Shown here piece by piece: positions 56,883 through 64,000 of a stretch of DNA of 64,000 nt. The stretch comes from Thioalkalivibrio halophilus (GTDB lineage Bacteria; Pseudomonadota; Gammaproteobacteria; Ectothiorhodospirales; Ectothiorhodospiraceae). The DNA lies in assembly GCF_001995255.1 (NCBI RefSeq), contig NZ_MUZR01000007.1, positions 92,514-156,513 on the forward strand, in the 5' to 3' direction. Below the pieces are notes generated by a model. The model made no database searches. It worked only from the letters and a program-made list of their open reading frames with translations, and was not told the origin of the DNA. Position 1 is the stretch's first letter. The number at the start of each line of letters is the position of its first letter. The translations under genes and the position numbers were made by a program.

Positions 56883-57521
56883 ATGACCCGAACCTGTCCG
56901 CACTGCGCAACCGAAAACCCCGACGACGCGGCCTTCTGCAAGGCCTGTGGCCGTTCGCTGGATTTCGACCGCGAGCCGTCGGAGCCGAACGGCTCCGGCA
57001 TGGATCCGGAGTCGGGTTCAGGCCGGGGCCAAGCGCCACCTCCCGTTTCCGGCGGGTCCGGACAGGTGCCCGCCGAGGGGCCGCCGCAGGATCGTGCGGC
57101 ATTCGGCGGCTTCTGGCGGCGCGTGCTGGCGGTGCTGATCGACGGGGTGATCCTGGGTATCCCGCTGACCGTGGTGCAGGCGATGATCAGCCCGGAAACC
57201 ATGCACACCGAGGAATGGACCGATGCGGACACCGCCTGGACCTTCGTGAACATCCTGGTCGGCTGGTTCTATTTCGCCGGCATGCACAGCTCGCAGTACC
57301 GCGCGACCATCGGCAAGATGGTGGTGGGGCTGCGGGTGGTCGACTGGCATGGCGAGCGCATCAGCTTCGCCCGCGCGACCGGCCGCCATTTCGCCGAATT
57401 CCTGTCCGGTCTGCTGTTCATGATCGGCTACCTGATGGTGGCCTTCACCCGGCAGCGCCGCGCCCTGCACGACTTCATCGCCGAGACCTGGGTAGTGCGT
57501 CGCGAGTGGCTGGCTGAATAG
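56883..57521 (+). CDS. Zinc-ribbon RDD membrane protein
   Basis: 212 residues. The N-terminus is a zinc ribbon (CPHC near 5-8, then CKAC near 19-22), followed by a Pro/Gly/Ser-rich linker and an RDD domain (about 75-210) with [17 protein letters not shown], two or three helices and the [20 protein letters not shown] segment. The last residues ([15 protein letters not shown]) match the family end. It is a different subtype from the RDD gene at 44304. Function unknown. Confidence 0.82.
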   Translation: MTRTCPHCATENPDDAAFCKACGRSLDFDREPSEPNGSGMDPESGSGRGQAPPPVSGGSGQVPAEGPPQDRAAFGGFWRRVLAVLIDGVILGIPLTVVQAMISPETMHTEEWTDADTAWTFVNILVGWFYFAGMHSSQYRATIGKMVVGLRVVDWHGERISFARATGRHFAEFLSGLLFMIGYLMVAFTRQRRALHDFIAETWVVRREWLAE

Positions 57522-57551
57522 TCCGTTCAGCCGGGCGTTCGGCGGGCGGTC

Positions 57552-57580
57552 CTGAAAATCCCGGCCGAATCCAGTATGGT
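57552..57580 (+). promoter_or_regulatory. Putative promoter upstream of glyA
   Basis: CTGAAA (57552-57557) and TATGGT (57575-57580) are separated by 17 bases and match the consensus at four of six positions each. They leave a leader of about 120 bases before glyA, in which I see no riboswitch core. Confidence 0.4.
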
Positions 57581-57706
57581 ATTGGACCTTTCCGGCGCCG
57601 TACCCCGCCCGGTCTCGACCTTCCGGCCGCCGTCCGCGGCCGGTTGGGCGCCTTGTGGCGGGCCGCTGCGCGCCCGAATTGCCTAGAACCCAACGGGAGT
57701 CACCGA

Positions 57707-58966
57707 ATGTTTTCGATCGACATGAGCATCAACGGCTACGATGACGAACTCTGGAGCGCGATCCGCAAGGAGGCGCAGCGCCAGGAAGAGCACATCGAGC
57801 TGATCGCCTCGGAGAACTACACCAGCCCGCGCGTGATGGAAGCGCAGGGTTCGGTGCTGACCAACAAGTACGCCGAGGGCTACCCGGGCAAGCGCTACTA
57901 CGGCGGCTGCGAGCACGTCGACGTGGTCGAACAGCTGGCCATCGACCGCCTCAAGCAGCTCTACGGCGCCGATTACGCCAACGTGCAGCCGCATTCCGGC
58001 TCGCAGGCCAACGCGGCGGTGTACATGGCCCTGCTGCAGCCGCATGACACCGTGCTGGGCATGAGCCTGGACGCCGGTGGCCACCTGACCCACGGCGCCA
58101 AGCCGAACTTCTCCGGCAAGATCTACAACGCCGTGCAGTACGGCATCACCGACGAGGGCCTGATCGACTACGACGAGGTCCAGCGTCTGGCCACCGAGCA
58201 CCAGCCGAAGATGATCGTCGCCGGCTTCTCCGCCTACTCGCGGGTGGTGGACTGGAAGCGCTTCCGCGAGATCGCCGATTCCGTGGGTGCCTACCTCATG
58301 GTGGACATGGCCCACGTCTCCGGCCTGATCGCCGCCGGCGAGTACCCGAACCCGATCGACCATGCCCACGTGGTTACCTCCACCACGCACAAGTCCCTGC
58401 GCGGTCCGCGCGGCGGCTTCATCCTCTCCAAGGGCCAGCCGGAACTGAACAAGAAGTTCCAGTCGCTGATCTTCCCGGGCACCCAGGGCGGCCCGCTGAT
58501 GCACGTGATCGCTGGCAAGGCGGTGGCGTTCAAGGAGGCCCTGGAGCCGGAATTCAAGACCTACCAGAAGCAGGTGATCGCCAACGCCCGCGCGATGGCC
58601 GAAGTGCTGGTCGAGCGCGGTTTCGACATCGTCTCCGGCGGCACCGACAACCACCTGTTCCTGCTGAGCCTGGTGTCCAAGGGTATGACCGGCAAGGACG
58701 CGGACGCCGCGCTCGGCCGCGCCAACATCACGGTCAACAAGAACGCGGTGCCGAACGACCCGCAGTCGCCGTTCGTGACCTCCGGCATCCGCATCGGCAC
58801 CGCCGCCCTGACCACCCGCGGCTTCACCGAGTCCGAGTCCCGCGAACTGGCCGGCTGGATCGCCGACGTGCTGGACAACATGGACAACGAGCAGGTGATC
58901 GACGACGTCCGCGGGAAGGTCCTGGATATCTGTCGCCGGTTCCCGGTGTACAGCGCCGGCGAATAA
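57707..58966 (+). CDS. glyA: Serine hydroxymethyltransferase
   Basis: 419 residues from ATG 57707 with GGGAG upstream; the longer frame from 57644 has no family sequence. PLP enzyme that interconverts serine and glycine with tetrahydrofolate. It shows [28 protein letters not shown], the PLP lysine in [13 protein letters not shown] and GTAALTTRG. It starts the conserved glyA-nrdR-ribD-ribE group. Confidence 0.97.
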   Translation: MFSIDMSINGYDDELWSAIRKEAQRQEEHIELIASENYTSPRVMEAQGSVLTNKYAEGYPGKRYYGGCEHVDVVEQLAIDRLKQLYGADYANVQPHSGSQANAAVYMALLQPHDTVLGMSLDAGGHLTHGAKPNFSGKIYNAVQYGITDEGLIDYDEVQRLATEHQPKMIVAGFSAYSRVVDWKRFREIADSVGAYLMVDMAHVSGLIAAGEYPNPIDHAHVVTSTTHKSLRGPRGGFILSKGQPELNKKFQSLIFPGTQGGPLMHVIAGKAVAFKEALEPEFKTYQKQVIANARAMAEVLVERGFDIVSGGTDNHLFLLSLVSKGMTGKDADAALGRANITVNKNAVPNDPQSPFVTSGIRIGTAALTTRGFTESESRELAGWIADVLDNMDNEQVIDDVRGKVLDICRRFPVYSAGE

Positions 58967-58975
58967 ACCGGGGCG

Positions 58976-59548
58976 ATGCGCTGCCCGGCCTGCGGTGCCA
59001 GTGACACCCGCGTGGTCGACTCCCGGGTCGCCGGACCCGAGCAGGAACAGATCCGGCGACGGCGGGAGTGCCGCGTGTGCCACGAGCGCTTTACCACCTT
59101 CGAGCGGGCGGAGTTCAGCCTGCCGCGGGTGGTCAAGCGCAGCGGCGAGCGGGTGGCCTTCGATGACGACAAGCTGCGCAGCGGTCTGCGCCGGGCGCTG
59201 CACAAGCGTCCGGTGCGCACCGAGGACGTGGAGAACGTCATTGACGACATCAAGCGCCGTCTGGCCGGGACCAGTGCCCCCGAAATCAAGTCCGACCGTA
59301 TAGGCGAGATGGTCCTGGAGGCCCTGCACGGGCTGGACCATGTCGCCTATATCCGGTTTGCCTCCATCTATCTCAGCTTTGCCAGCGTGCAGTCCTTCCG
59401 CGAGGCCATCGAGCGTCTGGAGGACGACCTGAGCCCCGAGATGCGGCGCCACCAGCTGCGCCTGATCGACGAGGAGGCCGCGCGCGCCGCGGCTGACGAG
59501 TCCCCCGAAGACCCCCCGCCCGACAACCCTTCCGGCGAACCCCGATGA
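58976..59548 (+). CDS. nrdR: Transcriptional repressor NrdR
   Basis: 190 residues. An N-terminal zinc ribbon (MRCPACGASDTRVVDSR, with CRVCHERF) and an ATP-cone domain (about 46-140) give the NrdR fold, which represses ribonucleotide reductase genes when dATP is high. It is about 35 residues longer than usual, the extra being a C-terminal Glu/Asp/Pro-rich tail (DESPEDPPPDNPSGEPR). It starts 9 bp after glyA and overlaps ribD by four bases. Confidence 0.95.
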   Translation: MRCPACGASDTRVVDSRVAGPEQEQIRRRRECRVCHERFTTFERAEFSLPRVVKRSGERVAFDDDKLRSGLRRALHKRPVRTEDVENVIDDIKRRLAGTSAPEIKSDRIGEMVLEALHGLDHVAYIRFASIYLSFASVQSFREAIERLEDDLSPEMRRHQLRLIDEEAARAAADESPEDPPPDNPSGEPR

Positions 59549-60714
59549 ACGCAGCCGACCGTGAATGGATGCACCGCGCGCTGATGCTGGCGGATTGCGG
59601 CCGTTTTACCGCCGATCCCAACCCGCGTGTGGGCTGCGTGATCGTGCGCGACGGGCACGAGGTGGGCGTCGGCGTGCACTGGCGGGCCGGCGAGGCGCAT
59701 GCCGAGGTCAACGCCCTGCAGGCGGCGGGGGACGCTGCGCGCGGTGCCACTGCGTACGTGAGCCTGGAGCCGTGCAACCATCACGGGCGCACGCCGCCGT
59801 GCACCGAGGCGCTGATCGCCGCCGGGGTGGGGCGCGTGGTGATCGCCATGGAGGATCCCGATCCGCGCGTGTGCGGAGGCGGGGCGGATCGCCTGCGCGC
59901 GGCCGGCATCGCGGTGGAGACCGGCCTGCTGGAGGCCGAGGCGCGGGCCCTGAATCCCGGTTTCGTGCAGCGCATGGAACGCGGGCGCCCGTGGGTGCGC
60001 ATCAAGTCCGCGATCTCGCTGGACGGGCGCACGGCGATGGCCTCGGGCGAGTCGCAGTGGATCACCGGCGAGGCCGCACGCAACGACGTGCAGCTGTGGC
60101 GCGCGCGGGCCGGGGCCATCCTGACCGGCAGCGGCACCGTGCTGGCCGATGACCCGCAGCTCAACGTGCGCCGCAGTCCGACGGAACTGGCCGCGGCGGC
60201 CGGCCTGCCGGAATCGCCGCGGCTGGCCGATCTGCCGGTGCGCCAGCCATTGCGGCTGATCGTGGATTCGGGCCTGCGGACCCCGCCCACCGCGCGCATC
60301 CTGCAGGGGTCGCCCACCTGGGTCCTGACCACCGAGTCCGCGGCGGCGGGCCCGGCCGCGGATGTCCTGCGCGGGCGCGGCGCCGACCTGATCGTCCTGC
60401 CGGAGGCGGCGGAGGACGCCGCCGGGCACCTCGATCTGCAGGCCCTGCTGGCGGAGCTGCACACCCGCGAGATCAACGAGCTGCACGTGGAGGCCGGTCC
60501 GGGGCTGGCCGGTGCGCTGGCCCGCGCCGGGCTGGTGGACGAGTGGCTGGTGTACCAGGCCCCGCTGCTGCTGGGCTCCGGCGGGCGGCCGATGGTGGAC
60601 TGGGACATCGGACGCATGGCCGAACGCGCGGAGCTGGAGGTCGTCGAATCCCGCTGGCTGGGCGAGACCCTGCGGTTGCGGGCTCTCCCCCGCGGGGTCC
60701 CGAATTCGCTATGA
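59545..60714 (+). CDS. ribD: Bifunctional riboflavin deaminase/reductase RibD
   Basis: 389 residues. An N-terminal deaminase domain (1-145) with zinc ligands in HAEVNAL and PCNHHGRTPPCTEAL, and a C-terminal reductase domain (about 148-380; ISLDGRTAMASGES, GSGTVLADDPQLNVR, VEAGPGLAGAL). It catalyses the second and third steps of riboflavin synthesis. No gap or frameshift is visible. It overlaps nrdR (ATGA) and precedes ribE. Confidence 0.95.
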   Translation: MNAADREWMHRALMLADCGRFTADPNPRVGCVIVRDGHEVGVGVHWRAGEAHAEVNALQAAGDAARGATAYVSLEPCNHHGRTPPCTEALIAAGVGRVVIAMEDPDPRVCGGGADRLRAAGIAVETGLLEAEARALNPGFVQRMERGRPWVRIKSAISLDGRTAMASGESQWITGEAARNDVQLWRARAGAILTGSGTVLADDPQLNVRRSPTELAAAAGLPESPRLADLPVRQPLRLIVDSGLRTPPTARILQGSPTWVLTTESAAAGPAADVLRGRGADLIVLPEAAEDAAGHLDLQALLAELHTREINELHVEAGPGLAGALARAGLVDEWLVYQAPLLLGSGGRPMVDWDIGRMAERAELEVVESRWLGETLRLRALPRGVPNSL

Positions 60715-60748
60715 TCCCCGCATTGTCACCGCAAGGACAGGCCGCGCC

Positions 60749-61444
60749 ATGTTCACCGGCATCATCGAAAGCCTCGGCACCCTCGACACCCTGACGCCCA
60801 GCGGCGGCGACCGCCGGCTGCATGTCAGTGCGCCGGGGCTGGACTTTTCGGGTACACACCTCGGGGACTCGATCGCGGTCAATGGCGTGTGCCTGACGCT
60901 GACCGACCTCTCGGTGGACGGCTTCACCGCCGATGTCAGCCGCGAGACCCTGGAGGTGACCACGCTGGGCGATCTCGGCCGCGGCGACCGGGTCAATCTG
61001 GAACGCGCGCTGGCGCTGGGCGATCGGCTCGGTGGCCATCTGGTCTCCGGCCACGTGGACGGCGTGGGCGAGCTGGTTTCGATGGAGCCGGATGCCCGTT
61101 CGACCCGGGTGCGGTTCCGGGCCCCGGCGGCGCTGGCACGCTATATCGCTGCCAAGGGGTCGATCACCATCGACGGCACCAGCCTCACCGTGAACCGGGT
61201 CGAGGGGGCCGAGTTCGAGGTCAACATCATCCCGCATACCCGGGACCTGACGCGCTTCTCGGTCTACGCCCCGGGGATGCATGTCAACCTGGAGGTTGAT
61301 CTGATCGCCCGCTATCTGGAGCGCCTGATGCTGGGCGATCGCGCGGCGGATCCGGGCGCCGGAGCCGGGGACAGCGGTGGCACGCTGTCCGAGGACTGGC
61401 TGGCCGAGCAGGGCTTTCCCAATCATTCCGGCCCGCGCGACTGA
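60749..61444 (+). CDS. ribE: Riboflavin synthase alpha chain
   Basis: 231 residues from ATG 60749 with AAGGA 11 bases before. Two lumazine-binding repeats, each beginning near MFTGIIESLG and LGGHLVSGHVDGVG, with NGVCLTL and IDGTSLTVN. It dismutates lumazine to riboflavin. The name follows the operon convention ribE for riboflavin synthase; E. coli calls it ribC. The last 25 residues are an acidic Gly-rich extension. Confidence 0.94.
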   Translation: MFTGIIESLGTLDTLTPSGGDRRLHVSAPGLDFSGTHLGDSIAVNGVCLTLTDLSVDGFTADVSRETLEVTTLGDLGRGDRVNLERALALGDRLGGHLVSGHVDGVGELVSMEPDARSTRVRFRAPAALARYIAAKGSITIDGTSLTVNRVEGAEFEVNIIPHTRDLTRFSVYAPGMHVNLEVDLIARYLERLMLGDRAADPGAGAGDSGGTLSEDWLAEQGFPNHSGPRD

Positions 61445-61469
61445 GCGCGGGCCCCGACGGCAGGTGTTC

Positions 61470-62600
61470 ATGGAATTTTCCGATACCGAAACCATCCTCG
61501 GGGAACTCGAGGCCGGGCGCATGGTGGTTATCGTCGACGACGAGGACCGCGAAAATGAGGGCGACATCCTGATGCTCGCCTCGCACGTGCGCCCCGAGGA
61601 CATCAACTTCATGGCCAAGTACGGCCGCGGGCTGATCTGCCTGACGCTCACCCGCGAGCGCTGCCGGCAGCTGGCCCTGCCGCTGATGGTGACCGACACC
61701 AACGACGTGCACGGCACCAACTTCACGCTGTCGATCGAGGCCGCCGAGGGCGTGACCACCGGGATCTCGGCGTATGACCGGGCGCATACCATCCGCACCG
61801 CGGTGGGGCCCAACGCCCAGCCGGAAGACATCGTCCAGCCGGGGCACGTGTTCCCGCTGATGGCGCAGCCGGGCGGGGTGGTGGTGCGCGCGGGTCACAC
61901 CGAGGCGGGCTGCGATCTGGCGCGCCTGGCCGGCGCGGAGCCGGCCGCGGTGATCGTGGAGATCCTCAACGAGGACGGGACCATGGCGCGGCGGCCGGAC
62001 CTCGAGCGCTTCTGCGCCGAGCACGGTCTGAAGATGGGCACCATCGAGGACCTGATCCGCTACCGCATCGAGAACGAGAAGACCGTGCGCCGGGTCTCCG
62101 AGCGCGAGTTCCCCACCGAGCACGGGACGTTCCGCCTGCTGGCGTTTCAGGACGAGGTGGATCACGAGATGCACTTCGCGCTGGTGCGCGGCGAACCCCG
62201 TCCGGACCGTGACACCCTGGTGCGCGTGCATCTGGAGAACACCCTGCACGACACCCTCGGTTATGCCGGCCCGGATCGCGGCTGGCCGCTGGACGACGCG
62301 CTGCGGCGCATCGACGAGGCGGGCGAGGGCGTGGTGGTGATCCTGCGCAAGCACGAGGGGCCCGAGGCCCTGACCCAGCGGCTGGAGCAGCTGGGTCAGA
62401 CGGGCCAGATGGCGGGCGAGGAACGCGGCGGCGGGCGCGAGAATTCCGCCGAGTGGCGCATGTACGGCATCGGCGCGCAGATCCTCGCCGACTGCGGCGT
62501 CGGTCGGATGCGCCTGATGTCGGCGCCCAAGCGTTTCCACGGGCTGGGCGGCTTCGGCCTGGAAGTCGTGGATTATGTCCACGATGAGGTGGCAGGGTAA
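61470..62600 (+). CDS. ribB: 3,4-dihydroxy-2-butanone 4-phosphate synthase with degenerate GTP cyclohydrolase II-like domain
   Basis: 376 residues. The N-terminal 200 residues are an intact RibB: DDEDRENEGDILMLA, HGTNFTLSIEA, GHVFPL and GHTEAGCDLARLAG. The C-terminal 165 residues have the GTP cyclohydrolase II fold, but the zinc-binding segment that should read CxxGDxxxSxRCDCG is replaced by HLENTLHDTLGYAGP, without the three cysteines. It is therefore RibB with an inactive RibA-like domain (RibBX type), known in several gammaproteobacteria; a true RibA would be elsewhere. No ribH follows. Confidence 0.92.
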   Translation: MEFSDTETILGELEAGRMVVIVDDEDRENEGDILMLASHVRPEDINFMAKYGRGLICLTLTRERCRQLALPLMVTDTNDVHGTNFTLSIEAAEGVTTGISAYDRAHTIRTAVGPNAQPEDIVQPGHVFPLMAQPGGVVVRAGHTEAGCDLARLAGAEPAAVIVEILNEDGTMARRPDLERFCAEHGLKMGTIEDLIRYRIENEKTVRRVSEREFPTEHGTFRLLAFQDEVDHEMHFALVRGEPRPDRDTLVRVHLENTLHDTLGYAGPDRGWPLDDALRRIDEAGEGVVVILRKHEGPEALTQRLEQLGQTGQMAGEERGGGRENSAEWRMYGIGAQILADCGVGRMRLMSAPKRFHGLGGFGLEVVDYVHDEVAG

Positions 62601-62606
62601 CGCGCG

Positions 62607-63068
62607 TTACCAGCGCGCCCGGTCCCACATCTCCGGGTTGGCCCAGAAGCGGGCGTTCAGCCAGTCGGGCGTGAGCTTGTAGTCGTACAGACTGGTGCGG
62701 TAGACGGCATGCTCCGGCGTGGCCGTCTCCGCCGCCGGCTCGCGGCGGAAACCCAGGGCGAGGAAGGCGTTCAGGTCCCAGCGGGTATCGCGGCGGCGGT
62801 GGAGGATCAGGGTCTCCTCGGCCCAGCGATCACGCAGCCCGCCGAGCAGCTGCTGCCCGGTGGCGGTGTCCATTTCCGCCAGCACGTCCAGCACCAGCAC
62901 CAGTGATTCGCGCCGCACCGGCGGCTCGGCCAGCAGAGCCTGCGGCGTGGCACTCCGCAGGTCGTCGCCCGACTCCCGCGTGGCGTCCGGGTGAAGGGTC
63001 AGGACCAGCGGAGTGCCACGGCGCAGACGCGCGGGCAGCTGGCGGCGCAGGGTGTCGATGTCGATCAT
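62607..63068 (-). CDS. DUF6231-like hypothetical protein
   Basis: 153 residues, soluble. The C-terminal part (AVYRTSLYDYKLTPDWLNARFWANPEMWDRARW, here described only) is aromatic-rich and is the best conserved-looking segment; the sequence resembles the DUF6231 family, with a Rossmann-like middle (VLVLDVLAEM). It is opposite to the riboflavin genes and 6 bp from the ribB stop. No function is known. Confidence 0.65.
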   Translation of the reverse strand: MIDIDTLRRQLPARLRRGTPLVLTLHPDATRESGDDLRSATPQALLAEPPVRRESLVLVLDVLAEMDTATGQQLLGGLRDRWAEETLILHRRRDTRWDLNAFLALGFRREPAAETATPEHAVYRTSLYDYKLTPDWLNARFWANPEMWDRARW

Positions 63069-63095
63069 GCGGGCTCTCGCAGAAGAGACGTTCGT

Positions 63096-63101
63096 TATAC
63101 T
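63096..63101 (+). promoter_or_regulatory. -10-like hexamer before the cyclic-nucleotide-domain gene
   Basis: TATACT, five of six matches to the -10 consensus, 43 bases before the ATG. No good -35 is seen. It lies in the 75-bp divergent gap with the DUF6231-like gene. Confidence 0.35.
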
Positions 63102-63143
63102 CTATGTATTCAACCCAGAGAAAGCCGTAAAGGAAGCCGTGCC

Positions 63144-63626
63144 ATGACCCGGGATCTGCTGACCGAATTTCTGTCCAAGCATCCGATGTCCGCCTCCCTG
63201 ACCCCCGCGGAGGTCGATACCCTGATGCAGTACCTGGAGGTTGTCGAGACCCATCACAAGGAGATCATCGCCGATATCGGGGAAGTCGGCGAGGGACTGT
63301 TCTTCGTGGTCAGTGGCACGGCCGCGCTGTATGACGATGACGGCAGCCAGGAGATCGAGGTCGGGCGCATGGAGACCGGCGAGCTGGCGGGCGAGATGTC
63401 GTTCTTCGACCGCGTCCCGCGCGGGGTGCGCATGCGCGCGCTGACCGACAACACCCGCCTGCTGCGCCTGACGCGCTCCAAGTACGACCGCCTGCGGGTG
63501 GAACACCCGTACATCGCGGTGAACGTGCTGGAGTTCGCCATCATCAGCCTCGATCACCTCATTCGTCGGGTGTCGGAGGACGTGGCGACCTACGCCCGCT
63601 ACCTCTACGCCCCCGGCAAGAAGTAA
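63144..63626 (+). CDS. Cyclic nucleotide-binding-domain protein
   Basis: 160 residues from ATG 63144, after AAGGAAG. A single cNMP-binding beta barrel (about 15-130), with the phosphate-binding-cassette region GELAGEMSFFDRVPRGVRMRA containing the Arg that normally contacts the nucleotide phosphate. The C-terminal helices (EFAIISLDHLIRRVSED) resemble the dimer helix of CRP, but no DNA-binding domain follows, so it is not a typical transcription factor. Ligand unknown. Confidence 0.82.
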   Translation: MTRDLLTEFLSKHPMSASLTPAEVDTLMQYLEVVETHHKEIIADIGEVGEGLFFVVSGTAALYDDDGSQEIEVGRMETGELAGEMSFFDRVPRGVRMRALTDNTRLLRLTRSKYDRLRVEHPYIAVNVLEFAIISLDHLIRRVSEDVATYARYLYAPGKK

Positions 63627-63644
63627 CGGGCGGCGCGGTCGGAC

Positions 63645-64000
63645 ATGGCCGCCGGGGTCACCACCGTCCTCGAACACCTGCTGCTGCCGCCGGGGCTGGC
63701 GGTGCTGCTACTGGTCCCGGGGCTGCTGCTGTGGGGCGCGGAGCGCCGCGGGGGCGGCTGGCTGGTCACCCTGGGGCTGGCCGCGCTGATCCTGCCGTCC
63801 CTGAACATCGTCGCCGCGCCGCTGGCGCAGACCCTGGAGCGGGATCTGCGCGAACGGCCGCTGGCCACCGGCCGGGCGGACGCGATCGTGGTGCTGGGGG
63901 GCGGCCGGGCCAGCGGCCGCCACCACGTCACCGGCGGTGACGATGTCTCGGCCCTGACCTTCGAACGCCTGCGTTTCGCCGCCCATCTGCACCGCCGGAC
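63645..64000 (+). CDS. YdcF/SanA/ElyC-family (DUF218) membrane protein, 5' part
   Basis: A frame opening at ATG 63645 and running to the window end (118 codons seen). Two hydrophobic helices (about 12-25 and 35-50) are followed by the DUF218 entry motif DAIVVLGGGRASGR near residue 80-95 and FERLRFAAHLHRR. ElyC-type proteins affect envelope precursor use, but the family is mixed. The 3' end is missing. Confidence 0.8.
   Translation, partial: MAAGVTTVLEHLLLPPGLAVLLLVPGLLLWGAERRGGGWLVTLGLAALILPSLNIVAAPLAQTLERDLRERPLATGRADAIVVLGGGRASGRHHVTGGDDVSALTFERLRFAAHLHRR

Noticed and set aside
57522..57706. Glycine or SAM riboswitch before glyA
   Set aside because: The 185-bp gap has GC-rich inverted stretches but no recognisable aptamer core.
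60715..60748. FMN riboswitch in the riboflavin operon
   Set aside because: The gaps before ribD, ribE and ribB are at most 34 bp, too short for the aptamer; none of its conserved core is seen.

Overview
The window is a high-GC, gene-dense proteobacterial chromosome segment. Gene order matches the gammaproteobacterial core: an initiator tRNA ahead of rimP-nusA-infB-rbfA-truB, then rpsO-pnp; lptF-lptG divergent from pepA-holC; xerD-dsbC; glyA-nrdR-ribD-ribE-ribB. A Tat-exported high-potential iron-sulfur protein, NuoM/NuoN plus a DUF2818 protein, tandem MgtE transporters and abundant c-di-GMP proteins suggest an Ectothiorhodospiraceae/Thioalkalivibrio-like chemolithotroph. That placement is an inference; no rRNA is present.

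Layout. 1-2.7 kb: end of the complex I operon. 2.7-9.3 kb: initiator tRNA and the translation/transcription factor operon. 9.3-12 kb: a membrane GGDEF-EAL protein on the minus strand. 12.1-14.6 kb: rpsO and pnp. 14.7-24 kb: a PmtA-like methyltransferase and a signalling cluster of a membrane hybrid kinase, a GGDEF response regulator and a very large soluble kinase whose N-terminus is a flavin/NAD(P)-type oxidoreductase. 24-28.4 kb (minus): a small unknown protein, ispG and two mgtE genes. 28.8-34 kb: ABC ATPase, FtsX-like permease, CrtC/AttH-like lipoprotein and a b-type cytochrome. 33.95-35.2 kb: a gene-free block of hairpin-rich inverted repeats bounded by REP-like palindromes. 35.2-43.5 kb: valS, an outer-membrane barrel protein, HiPIP, holC, pepA and lptFG. 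43.6-47.8 kb: SGNH lipoprotein, RDD protein, PilZ protein and the molybdenum cofactor genes moeA, mobB, mobA. 47.9-52.8 kb: NfeD/SPFH pair, xerD, dsbC and a GuaD-like deaminase. 52.9-56.2 kb: a stressosome-type Rsb module joined to a diguanylate cyclase. 56.2-62.6 kb: MarC, an RDD protein, glyA, nrdR and three riboflavin genes. 62.6-64 kb: a DUF6231-like protein, a cyclic-nucleotide-binding-domain protein and the start of a YdcF/SanA-family gene cut by the window end.

The most unusual content is the oxidoreductase-histidine kinase fusion with its paralogous partner and GGDEF regulator, the Rsb module with a fused RsbT-RsbX-like switch protein and a cyclase, and the REP-bounded inverted hairpin element. 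Most other genes are conserved housekeeping functions in familiar neighbourhoods. Many long reading frames opposite genes are GC-driven shadows and were left out.
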